Shown: positions 23,279 through 32,503 of the stretch, piece after piece
Layout of the letters: each line of letters starts with the position of its first letter
Numbering within the stretch: the stretch's first letter is position 1
Assembly: GCF_017115095.1 (NCBI RefSeq)
Contig: NZ_JABXKI010000270.1
Coordinates: forward strand, 1-38,776
Direction of reading: 5' to 3'
Source of the DNA: Nostoc sp. NMS4
GTDB taxonomy: Bacteria > Cyanobacteriota > Cyanobacteriia > Cyanobacteriales > Nostocaceae
DNA length: 38,776 nucleotides
Translations under genes and position numbers: made by a program
The notes under the pieces: generated by a model
Told to the model about the DNA's origin: nothing
Seen by the model: only the letters and a program-made list of their open reading frames with translations
Database searches by the model: none

Positions 23279-24661
23279 TTGGCAGATGTAATTTATCAAG
23301 CACAAGCACCCTTAGAATTTATTCCTCCAGCGTTTAACCCCTTAGTTCTACGAGTTGTGCATCTGTTGCTACCCAGTTGGATAAACTGGCAAACATCTAT
23401 TACCCAAATTGAAGCAGACAACGTAGAGGTTCTGGTGGATCTCTATCGCCAATTTCAGGAAGGTAAGATCCGTTTTATGCTGGCATTTCGCCATCCGAAA
23501 ACAGACGATCCGCTTTCTTTAGGTTACTTGCTGTCTCAACTTGTACCAAAGGTAGCGCGATCGCAACACATACCACTACAATTTCCCATTCACGCTCATT
23601 TTATCTACGATCGCGGCATTCCTCTATGGGCAGGTTCCCAGGTTGGCTGGATTATGTCTCATTTAGGCGGTACTCCGATTCAGCGCGGTAAGGCTGACTG
23701 GACGGGGTTACGTTCGGCGCGTGACTTATTTGCCAATGGGAAATTCCCGATGGCGGCTGCGCCTGAAGGTGCAACCAATGGTTTATCAGAGAATATTAGT
23801 CCTTTAGAACCTGGTATCGCCCAATTAGGTTTTTGGTGTGCTGAAGATTTGCACAAAGCTGAACGCCCGGAACAAGTTCTAATTGTACCAGTTGGGATTA
23901 AATATAGTTACGTTGATGCTCCTTGGGATGCGATCGCTAATCTTTTAAGTGAATTGGAAGTAGCAAGTGGTTTACCTGTGCATCCACCAGAAAATGCTTC
24001 TGTGGAGTCGCTTTATCCCCGATTGTTGACTTTGGCAGAACATTTACTTTTGCTCATGGAAGAATTTTACACCCGATTTTATCATCAAAAACTGCCAGAT
24101 CCTAAGATTGTCAACGGGCAAATTCCAGATAGAAATGAAGCGTTAGCAGTTCGTTTACAAGCTTTGTTGAATGCGGCATTGTTAATATCAGAACAGTATT
24201 TCGATTTGCAGTCCAAAGGTAATTTAAGTGACCGTTGTCGGCGAGTAGAACAAGCGGGTTGGAATTATATATTTAGAGAAGAATTTAAGGATGTTAAAGG
24301 AGTATCTGCTGTTGAAAGAGCTTTAGGCGATCGCATTGCCGAAGAAGCGAATGCGCGGATGTGGCACATGCGTTTAGTAGAAAGTTTTGTGGCAGTTTCT
24401 GGTAATTATATTCGAGAAAATCCCACAGCAGAAAGGTTTGCTGAGACAACTTTAATTTTATGGCAAATGATTGCTAAAATCAAAGGCAATAAAGTTGTAC
24501 ACCGTCCGCAATTGGGTAAGCAAAAAGTCAAAATAAATGTGGGTAAACCCATATCTATTTCTGAGCATTACCCGGCATATAAGGAAAATCGTTTAGGTGG
24601 TAGACAAGCTGTTGCTGATGTGACAAATGATTTGCAACACGCCTTAGAAAGATTGATTTGA
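23279..24661 (+). CDS. PlsC-like 1-acyl-sn-glycerol-3-phosphate acyltransferase family protein
   Basis: A 460-residue protein with the PlsC acyltransferase motifs: RHPKTDD gives the HX4D box (His72, Asp77), and APEGATNG (161-168) gives the third motif. Family enzymes transfer acyl chains to lysophosphatidate, but this long cyanobacterial form, with about 250 residues after the core, has no assigned substrate that I know. The start is TTG 23279, preceded by AGGAG with an eight-base gap; no ATG or GTG fits better. No clear signal peptide; one hydrophobic stretch near 20-34 could associate with membrane. It appears monocistronic. Confidence 0.78.
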   Translation: MADVIYQAQAPLEFIPPAFNPLVLRVVHLLLPSWINWQTSITQIEADNVEVLVDLYRQFQEGKIRFMLAFRHPKTDDPLSLGYLLSQLVPKVARSQHIPLQFPIHAHFIYDRGIPLWAGSQVGWIMSHLGGTPIQRGKADWTGLRSARDLFANGKFPMAAAPEGATNGLSENISPLEPGIAQLGFWCAEDLHKAERPEQVLIVPVGIKYSYVDAPWDAIANLLSELEVASGLPVHPPENASVESLYPRLLTLAEHLLLLMEEFYTRFYHQKLPDPKIVNGQIPDRNEALAVRLQALLNAALLISEQYFDLQSKGNLSDRCRRVEQAGWNYIFREEFKDVKGVSAVERALGDRIAEEANARMWHMRLVESFVAVSGNYIRENPTAERFAETTLILWQMIAKIKGNKVVHRPQLGKQKVKINVGKPISISEHYPAYKENRLGGRQAVADVTNDLQHALERLI

Positions 24662-24722
24662 TTAATCAAGAGACTAGTACAGCACGGCAGTCTAAATGAT
24701 AAGTCTTTACCCGAACATGATA

Positions 24723-26042
24723 TTATTTGTCATCCCAAATCAAATCTAAACGCTCTTGTGCTGTTTTGAGGGCTTTTTTCGCAGACTCTCCTAGTATTGT
24801 CGCTTCTATAGCTCGACCAAGACTGTCAGAAATACGGCTATATCCAGCAATAATTGGTTGAGAATGTGCCACAGGTAATTGGTCAAAAAACACTTTTAAC
24901 ACTGGTTTTTCATTGATGAATTGCTGATAAGCTTTGCTTTGAGCCGATTTGAGGGTAACTGGTAAAAAACCCGTCCCTATGCTCCATTCTATTTGGAATT
25001 CCTCGCTCAAAATATACTCTAAAAATTTGAATGCTGCTTGCTCTCTTGCGGGTGTAGTCTTCATCACAAAAAAGTTTCCAGTACCTGTAACGGTAGCAGC
25101 TTTGACACCTGCTGGTATGGGTAATACTTGATGATCTACCTCAGATTTCATGATTAAAGTCCAAGGGCCTGTAATCTGCATTGCAACACGACCTGTAAGA
25201 AAAGCTTCCTCTTCATAACCTCGTTCTGGCGCAGAAAGCATTACTGAACCATCTTCGATCAAGTCTTGCCAAAATTTTAAGGCTGCGATCGCACCTTGAT
25301 TCATTAAATTCGGGCGATTATTGGTGACAATCTCGCCATCAGCACTATATAAAAACGGCAACCAACTAAATACAGTCCATCCTCCTTTCCCTAAAGGCAG
25401 TAACATTCCATACTGTTCGGGGCGGCGATCGCCATTGCGGTCTATAGTTAATTTTTTGGCAACTTGTCTCAATTCATCCCAAGTTTTGGGTATTTCTGTA
25501 ATTCCCGCAGCTGCAAAAAGTTTCGGACGGTAAAAAATCCCAACATTACTGGTGTGCATTGGCACTGACCAAATGTGACCATCTAACTGCATTTCTGGCA
25601 ATAAGTTAGGTCTAATGTCTGACTTGATGGGCGATTTGTCCAACCAATCTTCTAAAGGTCGAAGTGCCCCTAATTCCACAAATTGGCCTGTATATTCCGG
25701 GTGAAATGACAGGATATCTGGGGGTACATTAGCGACAACTGATGTTAATATCTTTGGTAAATTAGGTTCTGGTTCAAATATAGACTCAACCTGAATATTA
25801 GGATGAGTTTGATTAAATTTATCGACTAATTTTCCAAAAATCTCTCGATGTGCAGGTGGATTAATCGCTTGCCAAAGTGTCAGATGAATTACCCCATCGT
25901 CCTTTTGTTTAATTCCCTGACAACTAGATAACAATATCAAAGATAAACTCAGAATAATTCCTAGAATGGAAATTTGACCAGCAGATTTTCTCAAAAAATA
26001 CCAAAAGTTTCTAGTTTTGGAAGCTAAAAAATTAATATTCAT
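24723..26042 (-). CDS. ABC transporter extracellular sugar-binding lipoprotein (family 1)
   Basis: A 439-residue solute-binding protein of the sugar (MalE/UgpB-like) cluster. A hydrophobic signal (about 24-38) ends in the lipobox LLSSC, so Cys41 should be lipidated. The mature part starts with VIHLTLWQAINPPAHREIF and has FLTGRVAMQITGPW, which is typical of the family. No permease or ATPase gene is adjacent, so it must work with components encoded elsewhere. The ligand cannot be deduced. It lies next to, but is separated from, the glycosyltransferase gene on the same strand (58 bp). Confidence 0.88.
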   Translation of the reverse strand: MNINFLASKTRNFWYFLRKSAGQISILGIILSLSLILLSSCQGIKQKDDGVIHLTLWQAINPPAHREIFGKLVDKFNQTHPNIQVESIFEPEPNLPKILTSVVANVPPDILSFHPEYTGQFVELGALRPLEDWLDKSPIKSDIRPNLLPEMQLDGHIWSVPMHTSNVGIFYRPKLFAAAGITEIPKTWDELRQVAKKLTIDRNGDRRPEQYGMLLPLGKGGWTVFSWLPFLYSADGEIVTNNRPNLMNQGAIAALKFWQDLIEDGSVMLSAPERGYEEEAFLTGRVAMQITGPWTLIMKSEVDHQVLPIPAGVKAATVTGTGNFFVMKTTPAREQAAFKFLEYILSEEFQIEWSIGTGFLPVTLKSAQSKAYQQFINEKPVLKVFFDQLPVAHSQPIIAGYSRISDSLGRAIEATILGESAKKALKTAQERLDLIWDDK

Positions 26043-26100
26043 ACAAAATTTTTAGATATAAAGATAGGTGATTTAGCACATTATTCCTAATTAATTAAAC

Positions 26101-27267
26101 TCATTGAGAAACAACTTCCTGAATTAAACCTTCTAACTTATTAGCACAGCTAGTTTCACTAAAGAATTGTGAAATTTGCTCAGAGCGATCGATCTTCTGC
26201 GGAGGAGTTTTTACATGATCAATTATAGCTTCTGCTAATGCATCAACATCATTTGGTGGTACTATAGTTCCACATTTGAGTACTTCAGAAATCTCGCGCG
26301 GACCAACTGGACAATCAGTGGCAATAAATGTTACTCCACTAGCTACAGCTTCTACCAAAACTAGTGGTAAACCTTCAAAATGGGAAGCAAGTATAACTGC
26401 TCTAGACAATGAGAAGTAAGCTCTAGGATTGAGAACAGAACCGGCAAATAGCACAATTTCATCAATAGCTAAAAACTTTGCTAGAACTTGCATCTCTGTT
26501 TCTAAATTCCCTTCTCCTAACAAAATTAGCCGAATATTTAAGTGATTTTGACTAACTTTAGCAAATGCTTTGAGTAAGGTTTTATGGTCTTTTTGATGGT
26601 GAAATCGGGAAGCACATACAAAGGTAATCAATTGCGAATTGTTAAACCAAGATGTGGCTGTAGGATGAAGACTTTGGTTACTAATATCATCTATGGCTGG
26701 GTTGTATGATATCACGATTCGATGATGCTTAAACCCAATGTTTACGAATCTTTGATAGAGAGAATTGCAAACAAATATTAATCCACTAGCTTGCTGAAGC
26801 GCCAGTATATCAATTCTGCTAGTAAGACTTGTAAATAAGTTTTGAAGCAATGCACTAATAGGGTTTATTTTACGTTCAACCTGTGATTCCGAAATATAAT
26901 CACTGTGAATATAGCTAATGTATGGAATAGATAAACTTTTAGGGATGAATTGAGATATATAAAATAGTTTAGTAACAAATGCCGTATGACAAACAATAAT
27001 ATCCGGTTTTTGTTCAGCAATCACCCTGCTTAATTGTATCGCTACCCATATTTGGTGTATTATTCCCCCAATAATAAATAGAGTACCTGCAACTTTCATA
27101 ACAACCACAGTATTGGCAGCTTTAAAAGATACTATCCATTGTGATTCTAAAACGGTAAGCACTACAGTAGAGACTTGGTAGCCAGCTTTTGACTGAGAAG
27201 AAATTAGCGAATCAGCAACTTTTGGCGCTCCACCAATGTTATTCAAAACTAGATGACAAATATGCAT
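26101..27267 (-). CDS. Glycosyltransferase family 4 protein
   Basis: A 388-residue GT-B-fold glycosyltransferase. The N-terminal acceptor half opens MHICHLVLNNIGGAPKVADS. The C-terminal donor half has FVCASRFHHQKDHKTLLKAF, LLGEGNLETEMQ and the E-x7-E motif in HFEGLPLVLVEAVASG, characteristic of GT4. It probably adds a sugar to a surface polysaccharide or lipid; donor and acceptor are unknown. The upstream GT2 gene ends 43 bp before it on the same strand, so they are likely co-transcribed. Base composition is somewhat AT-rich compared with the core genes. Confidence 0.88.
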   Translation of the reverse strand: MHICHLVLNNIGGAPKVADSLISSQSKAGYQVSTVVLTVLESQWIVSFKAANTVVVMKVAGTLFIIGGIIHQIWVAIQLSRVIAEQKPDIIVCHTAFVTKLFYISQFIPKSLSIPYISYIHSDYISESQVERKINPISALLQNLFTSLTSRIDILALQQASGLIFVCNSLYQRFVNIGFKHHRIVISYNPAIDDISNQSLHPTATSWFNNSQLITFVCASRFHHQKDHKTLLKAFAKVSQNHLNIRLILLGEGNLETEMQVLAKFLAIDEIVLFAGSVLNPRAYFSLSRAVILASHFEGLPLVLVEAVASGVTFIATDCPVGPREISEVLKCGTIVPPNDVDALAEAIIDHVKTPPQKIDRSEQISQFFSETSCANKLEGLIQEVVSQ

Positions 27268-27310
27268 AGTTGCAGGTAGTATTATAATGAGTAGATCGAG
27301 ATAAACCGAA

Positions 27311-27979
27311 TCAAAGTTTTTCGGTTAATGAGCGTTGTTCTAAAACATCCTTGGTAATGCTTGTTTCTGCTCTTGTATAAACGTAGGTTTGTGGTTCTGT
27401 AAATTTTTGAGTTTTGAAAATTTTGTCTGCCCGTTTCCAAAAGTCTGTATCTTCTCCGTAGGGAATATTATTAAATCCCTGCAAGTCAAAAAATACTCTC
27501 CTCTTACCAAAAAATGTAGGGCCTAAAACGCATTCGCGTAAATTAATTATTTCACCTGGTTGAAAATAATCGGCTACAAAAATCTCTTCTTCAGAGAAAA
27601 ATCCTCCTTCAATCAAGTCAATTTCTGGATTGGCTTGCATAAATTTAAGTCGTGACTCTAGATGATTAGGTCTATATGTATCATCGCTGTCAAGAAATGT
27701 GATATATTTGCCAAATGATGCTTGAATTCCGGCGTTCTTAGAGTAGCCTAACTTTTTATTTTGGTGTTTCAAATAACGTATATTATTAAACTTCTGCACA
27801 TAGGAATTGACAATTTCAAAAGTATTATCTTGGCTACCATCATCAATTACCAATAGTTCCCAATCTTTAAAAGTTTGCTCAACGACACTATTGATGCAAT
27901 TATTTAAATATTTTTCTCGGTTGTAGGTACAAAGTATAACTGAAATTTCGGGAATGAAGTCAAAGACAATGGGACTCAT
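27311..27979 (-). CDS. Glycosyltransferase family 2 protein
   Basis: A 222-residue GT-A-fold enzyme. ISVILCTYNREKYLNNCINS opens the fold, LLVIDDGSQDNT is the nucleotide-binding strand, and FLDSDD holds the metal-binding DxD. GEDTDFWKRA near 155-165 is the usual catalytic ED region. No membrane segments. It is somewhat short at the C-terminus. It is the upstream partner of the GT4 gene and divergent from a methyltransferase gene, forming part of an accessory glycan cluster. Confidence 0.88.
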   Translation of the reverse strand: MSPIVFDFIPEISVILCTYNREKYLNNCINSVVEQTFKDWELLVIDDGSQDNTFEIVNSYVQKFNNIRYLKHQNKKLGYSKNAGIQASFGKYITFLDSDDTYRPNHLESRLKFMQANPEIDLIEGGFFSEEEIFVADYFQPGEIINLRECVLGPTFFGKRRVFFDLQGFNNIPYGEDTDFWKRADKIFKTQKFTEPQTYVYTRAETSITKDVLEQRSLTEKL

Positions 27980-28411
27980 AAGAGTTAGATGTTCAATTTG
28001 TAACTAGTTGAAAATTGTTCACACTGATAACACAGCATCACAACCAAATAATGATGCTATTTGTGATTTATTCACTAAGGGATAGCTACATCCACCAAAA
28101 GCATCGTGTAATACTTGCTGTACAGTAAAGGTAAGTAAATTTTACCGTAATTTACACTATACTGCTTGACTCCCTCAGGCAATTTTACAGACTTTATAAA
28201 ACACCACTTAAACATTATTGTCCTGAAGATAGCATTTCCCTTATTTTTCCTTTTGGGACTATAGCCCAGATTAGTGGGCGTGTCTACACAATTACAAGTG
28301 CTTATCTGCCGATTAATCGCATTTGGCAACCTATCGCTAAGATTTAAATTTGCTCTGCCTCTCTCAATTATGCTAATATTACTGCCTGTTATCCATCTAC
28401 AGTATTTATCA
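27980..28411. other. Divergent spacer between GT2 and a methyltransferase
   Basis: AT-rich, with no feature recognised. The frame of the methyltransferase stays open upstream to 28274 and includes a hydrophobic stretch (ALPLSIMLILLPVIHL), so a longer N-terminus with a membrane segment cannot be excluded. Confidence 0.4.
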
Positions 28412-29122
28412 ATGCAGCCATCAAATTTGGAAATTAATAGAAACTTCTGGAACGAGTATGCTAAACAGTGGAGTAAATATAATTTTCAAATTCCTAACGA
28501 TCAAATTTCACAGCCTGAAAAATATTCTCCCATAAGTTATTTAGGTGATGAATGGGGGACAGCAGAAGATGTGGAAGAAATTCTTAGTGAATATATTTTC
28601 CCATTTTTAACTAAAAACAGCACAGTTGCAGAGATAGGTGTTGGTGGTGCTAGAATTGCAGCTAAAGTAGTTGAAAATGTCGAAAAGCTATACTGTTTTG
28701 ATGTAGCACCAGCAATGCTAGATAAGGCGAAAGAAAGGATTGGACACTATCATCAGGTAGAGTTTCATTTAATGGAAAACTCTGAATTTGAAGCCGGGTT
28801 GGGTGAAAAATTTGATTTCATATATTCTTTCGATGTTTTTGTACATTTGGATCTACCAACAATTTGGAAATATTTAAACAGTATTTATAAAATACTTAAA
28901 GAGGGTGGGAGAGCTTTTATTCATACTAGCAGTATAACCACACCAAATGGTTGGACAAGGTTTTGCAGCAAAGCAGATAGTGAACAATTGTATTATCCAA
29001 CTTCACCAGAAGCAATTAAGTGGCTCATAGAAAAGGCACAGATGACTGTGATTAAAGAGTCTATGCCAGATGGAAACAACTTTTATCTGGAACGTGATTA
29101 TTTAGTGGTCATACAGAAATAG
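28412..29122 (+). CDS. Class I SAM-dependent methyltransferase
   Basis: A 236-residue protein with the Rossmann SAM motif I VAEIGVGGARIA and the motif II/III region YCFDVAPAMLDKAKERI, then FIYSFDVFVHLDL (motif IV) and KILKEGGRAFIHTSS (post-motif). The substrate is unknown. I place the start at ATG 28412 (MQPSNLEINRNFWNEYAKQW), the usual beginning of this family. It is transcribed away from the glycosyltransferases and may modify the same glycan. No clear Shine-Dalgarno is seen. Confidence 0.8.
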   Translation: MQPSNLEINRNFWNEYAKQWSKYNFQIPNDQISQPEKYSPISYLGDEWGTAEDVEEILSEYIFPFLTKNSTVAEIGVGGARIAAKVVENVEKLYCFDVAPAMLDKAKERIGHYHQVEFHLMENSEFEAGLGEKFDFIYSFDVFVHLDLPTIWKYLNSIYKILKEGGRAFIHTSSITTPNGWTRFCSKADSEQLYYPTSPEAIKWLIEKAQMTVIKESMPDGNNFYLERDYLVVIQK

Positions 29123-29491
29123 CTCAATTTTTGATCGCAAATCGTGGGTTATGACCGAATACAATTATAACCATGCGATCGCCTCTCTTCCTACCCTGTA
29201 AATACTTCTAATTCTCACAAAGCCCACTAGTACCGCAAAGCGGAATTCAAAATCAAAAATGAATACAGCGTAAGCGTTTCGTTGATTGAGAATAGGTAGT
29301 TTATTTACGCTATGTTGTACTAGGGGCAATTGCTTTTAATAAATCACCTAATTATAAGTTTGATGGGAGAATTTTTGTTTCCAGATTGTATTAATTATTA
29401 AAATTTAGATTTTTGAAAAAAAGTAGGTAGAAAAGATTGATTCAGTTTAAAATATAGAATATTGAGTTAATGATAATAGTTAATTAAATTT
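29123..29491. other. Spacer between two methyltransferase genes
   Basis: Holds a MITE-like unit at 29223-29326 and an AT-rich stretch before the next gene. No other feature is seen. Confidence 0.5.
29223..29326. mobile_element. Candidate small MITE (CTAGTAC ends)
   Basis: CCCACTAGTAC (29223-29233) on the left and GTACTAGGGG (29317-29326) on the right are inverted ends around 104 bp. A CCGCAAAGCGG hairpin lies just inside the left end. A half-copy, ACTAGTACAGCACGGCAG, lies at about 24674. No coding capacity. Confidence 0.5.
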
Positions 29492-30235
29492 ATGGTTAAG
29501 CATCCCGCTCCAGCTTTCTTAAGCGATCATTGGCAAAACTCTTTTAACTTAAAACAACATTTGCAGGATTTTTTGCATTTAGATTCAGAAACATTAGAAA
29601 AAAAGTTAGCGGCAGGACAAGAAGAAATGGCCGAGTTAGGCCATAAAGATTTTGATTGGGAAAAAGCAACAGATTTTTATCGTGAACAAGTGGGAGAGGT
29701 TTATTTATTTGAGTTGGGAGCTTGGCATTTAGAACAAAGTCAAAATATTGAAAACACGTTACATTTGATTGTAGATCATGCCCAAGGTCGGGTGTTAGAT
29801 TTTGGCGGTGGAATTGGCACTCATGCAATTAATGCTGCTCTTTGTTCACAGGTTGAGCAAGTAATATATTGCGATCTTAATCCTATTCATTATGATTTTG
29901 TGCGTTATCGAGCTGAACAGATGGGTTTGAGCCACAAAATGAGATTTTGCTTGGAAATGCCTGAAAAAGAGACTTTTGATACCATCATTTCTTTTGATGT
30001 ATTAGAACATTTGTCAGACCCTACTCAACAGTTATTAAAGTTTCATCAAGCGCTGACACCGAATGGTAAAACAATCTTGAACTGGTATTTCTTTAAAGGC
30101 TTTAATCAAGATTACCCTTTTCATATTGACGATCCTCAAGTAGTAGAGACTTTCTACAGAACGATTCAGAGCAAATTCTTAGAAATTTTTCACCCTTATT
30201 ACTGTACAGCTCGTTGCTATCGGAAGTGGGATTGA
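29492..30235 (+). CDS. Class I SAM-dependent methyltransferase
   Basis: A 247-residue protein. After a helical N-terminal domain of about 100 residues comes motif I VLDFGGGIGTHAINAAL, the acidic motif II end in VIYCDLNPIHYDF, and FDTIISFDVLEHLSDP (motif IV). The C-terminal end has an aromatic-rich segment (NWYFFKGFNQDYPFHIDD). Substrate unknown. It is not closely similar to the methyltransferase just upstream, so this is not a tandem duplication. It converges with the FkbM-type gene across 52 bp. Confidence 0.82.
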   Translation: MVKHPAPAFLSDHWQNSFNLKQHLQDFLHLDSETLEKKLAAGQEEMAELGHKDFDWEKATDFYREQVGEVYLFELGAWHLEQSQNIENTLHLIVDHAQGRVLDFGGGIGTHAINAALCSQVEQVIYCDLNPIHYDFVRYRAEQMGLSHKMRFCLEMPEKETFDTIISFDVLEHLSDPTQQLLKFHQALTPNGKTILNWYFFKGFNQDYPFHIDDPQVVETFYRTIQSKFLEIFHPYYCTARCYRKWD

Positions 30236-30287
30236 GTTTAACTCAAGCCCCACAGTAGTTTTTACCTATCAGGAGAAAATACTGTGT

Positions 30288-31091
30288 TCATAGACTAACA
30301 TGGGTATCATACCAAGGTTCCTGGATGTTGAGCTTGTCTAGGAACATCTTTCCTATGGGGAATCGGTAAATAATCCCATTCACCCCAATTATTTTATAAG
30401 TCCAAAAAATGCCTTTATAGACTTTGATTATTTCACTCTTAGAAAGCCAATTACCTGGTGTTTCTTCTCCAAAAAGTCCGCTAGCACCATATTCAAACTG
30501 ATATGGGATATACTGACCTTCTCGTGCTGGTGAAGGACAGACTTGTTTAGGTACGTGCCCTTGACTGATGGCTTTGAATTTGTGATAACCAAGTTCTTTT
30601 AACAGCGCAAATTCTTCTAGTAGTTCATTCCAAGAAGTCTTGGTTGATTCTATAGACAGAAACTGTGGTTTAGTATCAAACTGCCGTAATGCCTGTATGC
30701 ATAATAAATCAGCACCTTCTATATCTACTTTGAGATAGTAGGGAATGCCAAACTCCTCCAAAATACTTTCAAATCTGCGCCCTTCTACAGTAATTTCAAT
30801 GGAAGGTGCATCAAAAGAGCGTTCGTTCCGAATAGCCCAATCTGGTGAAGTTGTACCCCAAAAGCTTCTCTCCAAGTTGGCGTAAAAAGTGACTGGTTCA
30901 TCTTTCGGTGATACAGCAATATTTAGGAGGGTAAGTTGATTATTCTCTATATATAAATTTAGTCGCTTTTTTGTAGCTTCGTAAAGCTCAGGATGAGCCT
31001 CAATACCAACAACGCGAAAGCCTTTTTTTAAGTAAAACTCTGTATCCTCACCTGTGTGAACGCCAACATCAATTATTAAATTTTTATCCAT
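30288..31091 (-). CDS. FkbM family methyltransferase
   Basis: A 267-residue FkbM-type enzyme, a family that O-methylates sugars or other hydroxyls. IIDVGVHTGEDTEFYLKKGF is motif I and VVGIEAHPE the acidic ribose-binding end; YYLKVDIEGADLLCIQAL is the FkbM signature. Relatives are common in polysaccharide clusters, which fits the two glycosyltransferases nearby. It is followed downstream by a convergent methyltransferase. The upstream spacer holds an IS relic. Confidence 0.87.
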   Translation of the reverse strand: MDKNLIIDVGVHTGEDTEFYLKKGFRVVGIEAHPELYEATKKRLNLYIENNQLTLLNIAVSPKDEPVTFYANLERSFWGTTSPDWAIRNERSFDAPSIEITVEGRRFESILEEFGIPYYLKVDIEGADLLCIQALRQFDTKPQFLSIESTKTSWNELLEEFALLKELGYHKFKAISQGHVPKQVCPSPAREGQYIPYQFEYGASGLFGEETPGNWLSKSEIIKVYKGIFWTYKIIGVNGIIYRFPIGKMFLDKLNIQEPWYDTHVSL

Positions 31092-31212
31092 AAATCACGT
31101 TTTCCTTTAATAATTACGCAAGCGTTTAAATATGTAATACTTTACACTATCTATAGTTTTTTGTATAGAAATGTTACCAAAAATAACTTTTGATTTCCGC
31201 AAGCCGCACACT

Positions 31213-31521
31213 CGTGACTTCCAGTCATGAATTAGGCGCTCCATATTCTGTTAAAATTAGGACATAGCTAAAACCAAGCTAATCTGAACCACGACAACTA
31301 AAGATATGGGGTTCTACTAGGAAATAGGTACTTTTGTATCGATCCTCTAGTGGGTAAAATCTTTAAGGTACAGAGGTTAAACATACTTAACTTTTAGGTA
31401 CTTGTTTGAAAGTCGCCGTCGGTGCGCCGGAGACTTTAAAAACGCCTGTGGAGAACTTGTAAGACCTGGAGCAGTTCAGGCACAGATCGTTGAAGCAGGA
31501 ATCGCATGACTTCTAGTCACG
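31213..31521. mobile_element. Decayed, internally deleted IS605-like element (PATE-like)
   Basis: CGTGACTTCCAGTCATG (31213-31229) and, inverted, CGTGACTAGAAGTCATG (31505-31521) differ at three positions and can each fold as hairpins, as do the subterminal ends of IS200/IS605 elements. A tnpB tail lies directly inside the right hairpin. The bulk of tnpB is lost. Confidence 0.5.
31411..31509 (+). pseudogene. C-terminal remnant of TnpB
   Basis: The plus strand encodes SRRRCAGDFKNACGELVRPG then AVQAQIVEAGIA and a stop at 31507-31509. NACGE-x-VRP close to the stop is typical of cyanobacterial IS605-type TnpB. Nothing upstream resembles the RuvC core, so only the tail is left. In live elements this 3' end also encodes the omega RNA scaffold. 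Confidence 0.55.
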
Positions 31522-31571
31522 CGAGGTTCAAACAATCATTTTGTTTAACCATAAGCGGATCTGATTTTAAC

Positions 31572-32474
31572 TTAATGGGGATGCGCGATCGCTAATATTC
31601 CCGCATCCCCATCTAAAGTTACCTCTATACCCACTGGTAAGGCTGCATTAGGATTATCATGGCCAAAAGGCAAATCGGAGACAATGGGAATACCTAAATC
31701 ACCCAAGCGATCGCGCAATACTTCTTCTACACTAAAACTAGATATATTTGGCGGCGCTTCACAACGAGTAAAACCCCCCAAAGCAATACCGCAGACTTGA
31801 GATAAAGCACCACTCAAACGCCACTGTGTCAGCATCCTGTCAATCCGATAAGGTGCTTCGGTAACATCCTCCAACGCCAGAATTACCCCATCTAGATGTG
31901 GTAGGATTGGTGTACCCAAAAGATGGGTAGCCACCGTGAGATTACCTGGTAATAAAGTACCATTCACCACGCCACCACCCCAACCACAACCTTTGAGAGG
32001 GGCGAAAGAACTACCTTCTACCCAATCAAATAATCGCTGAATTGACCAATCAGACTCATCGGCGAAAGTTGTCATTACAGGGCCATGAACGCCGGAAATT
32101 CCTGCTGTATAAAGGCTCCATAATAAAGCTGTGATATCAGAAAACCCTATAAGCCACTTGGGAAGCCCTGAGTTTGGCCAATTCCAATTTTCTAAGATGC
32201 GGGTGCTGCCAAAACCGCCTCTGGCACAGAGAATACCCCGACAATCAGGATCTTGCCATGCTGCGGCTAGCTGTTGGCGACGGTTTTCGTCTGTTCCTGC
32301 TAGATAACCCCATTTGTCATCTATCTGAGGACTGACTTTTAATTGATAACCACGCGATCGCCAAATTTCTAGACTCTGTTCAAATGCTTCAAATTCTCGC
32401 AAAGCACCACTAGGGGCAATTATTCGCAGTAAGTCTCCAGGTTTTAGGGGCGGTGGTAAGATTTTGGCTGGCAT
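31572..32474 (-). CDS. S66 family LD-carboxypeptidase
   Basis: A 300-residue serine peptidase of the LdcA/MccF family that removes the terminal D-Ala from tetrapeptides in peptidoglycan recycling. The triad is predicted as Ser112 (GFSDITALL), Glu202 (ALEDV) and His272 (FGHDNPNAALP); the spacing fits characterised LdcA. There is no signal peptide, so cytoplasmic. ATG 32474 (MPAKILPPPLKPGDLLR) matches relatives; a TTG at 32510 is less likely. It lies 29 bp after the S13 peptidase gene on the same strand, so both are probably one transcript. Confidence 0.92.
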   Translation of the reverse strand: MPAKILPPPLKPGDLLRIIAPSGALREFEAFEQSLEIWRSRGYQLKVSPQIDDKWGYLAGTDENRRQQLAAAWQDPDCRGILCARGGFGSTRILENWNWPNSGLPKWLIGFSDITALLWSLYTAGISGVHGPVMTTFADESDWSIQRLFDWVEGSSFAPLKGCGWGGGVVNGTLLPGNLTVATHLLGTPILPHLDGVILALEDVTEAPYRIDRMLTQWRLSGALSQVCGIALGGFTRCEAPPNISSFSVEEVLRDRLGDLGIPIVSDLPFGHDNPNAALPVGIEVTLDGDAGILAIAHPH

Positions 32475-32503
32475 GAAAAAAGTTAGGAGTGAAAAGTATA
32501 ATA

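Larger units (their letters stand above)
31092..31571. other. Spacer containing an IS200/IS605-type relic
   Basis: No intact gene. It holds two near-identical palindromes (31213-31229 and 31505-31521) and between them the last codons of a tnpB-like frame. See the next two entries. Confidence 0.6.

Noticed and set aside
28274..28411. N-terminal membrane extension of the methyltransferase
   Set aside because: The upstream codons are open and hydrophobic, but the family start matches ATG 28412 and no better start signal is seen upstream. Kept as an alternative in the spacer note.
24723..31091. A complete exopolysaccharide or secondary-metabolite cluster
   Set aside because: There is no polymerase, flippase, chain-length regulator or NRPS/PKS gene, only scattered glycosyltransferases and methyltransferases on both strands.
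31500..31545. tRNA-like GGTTCAAAC text
   Set aside because: No acceptor or anticodon stems can be formed around it; it belongs to the right end of the IS605-like relic.
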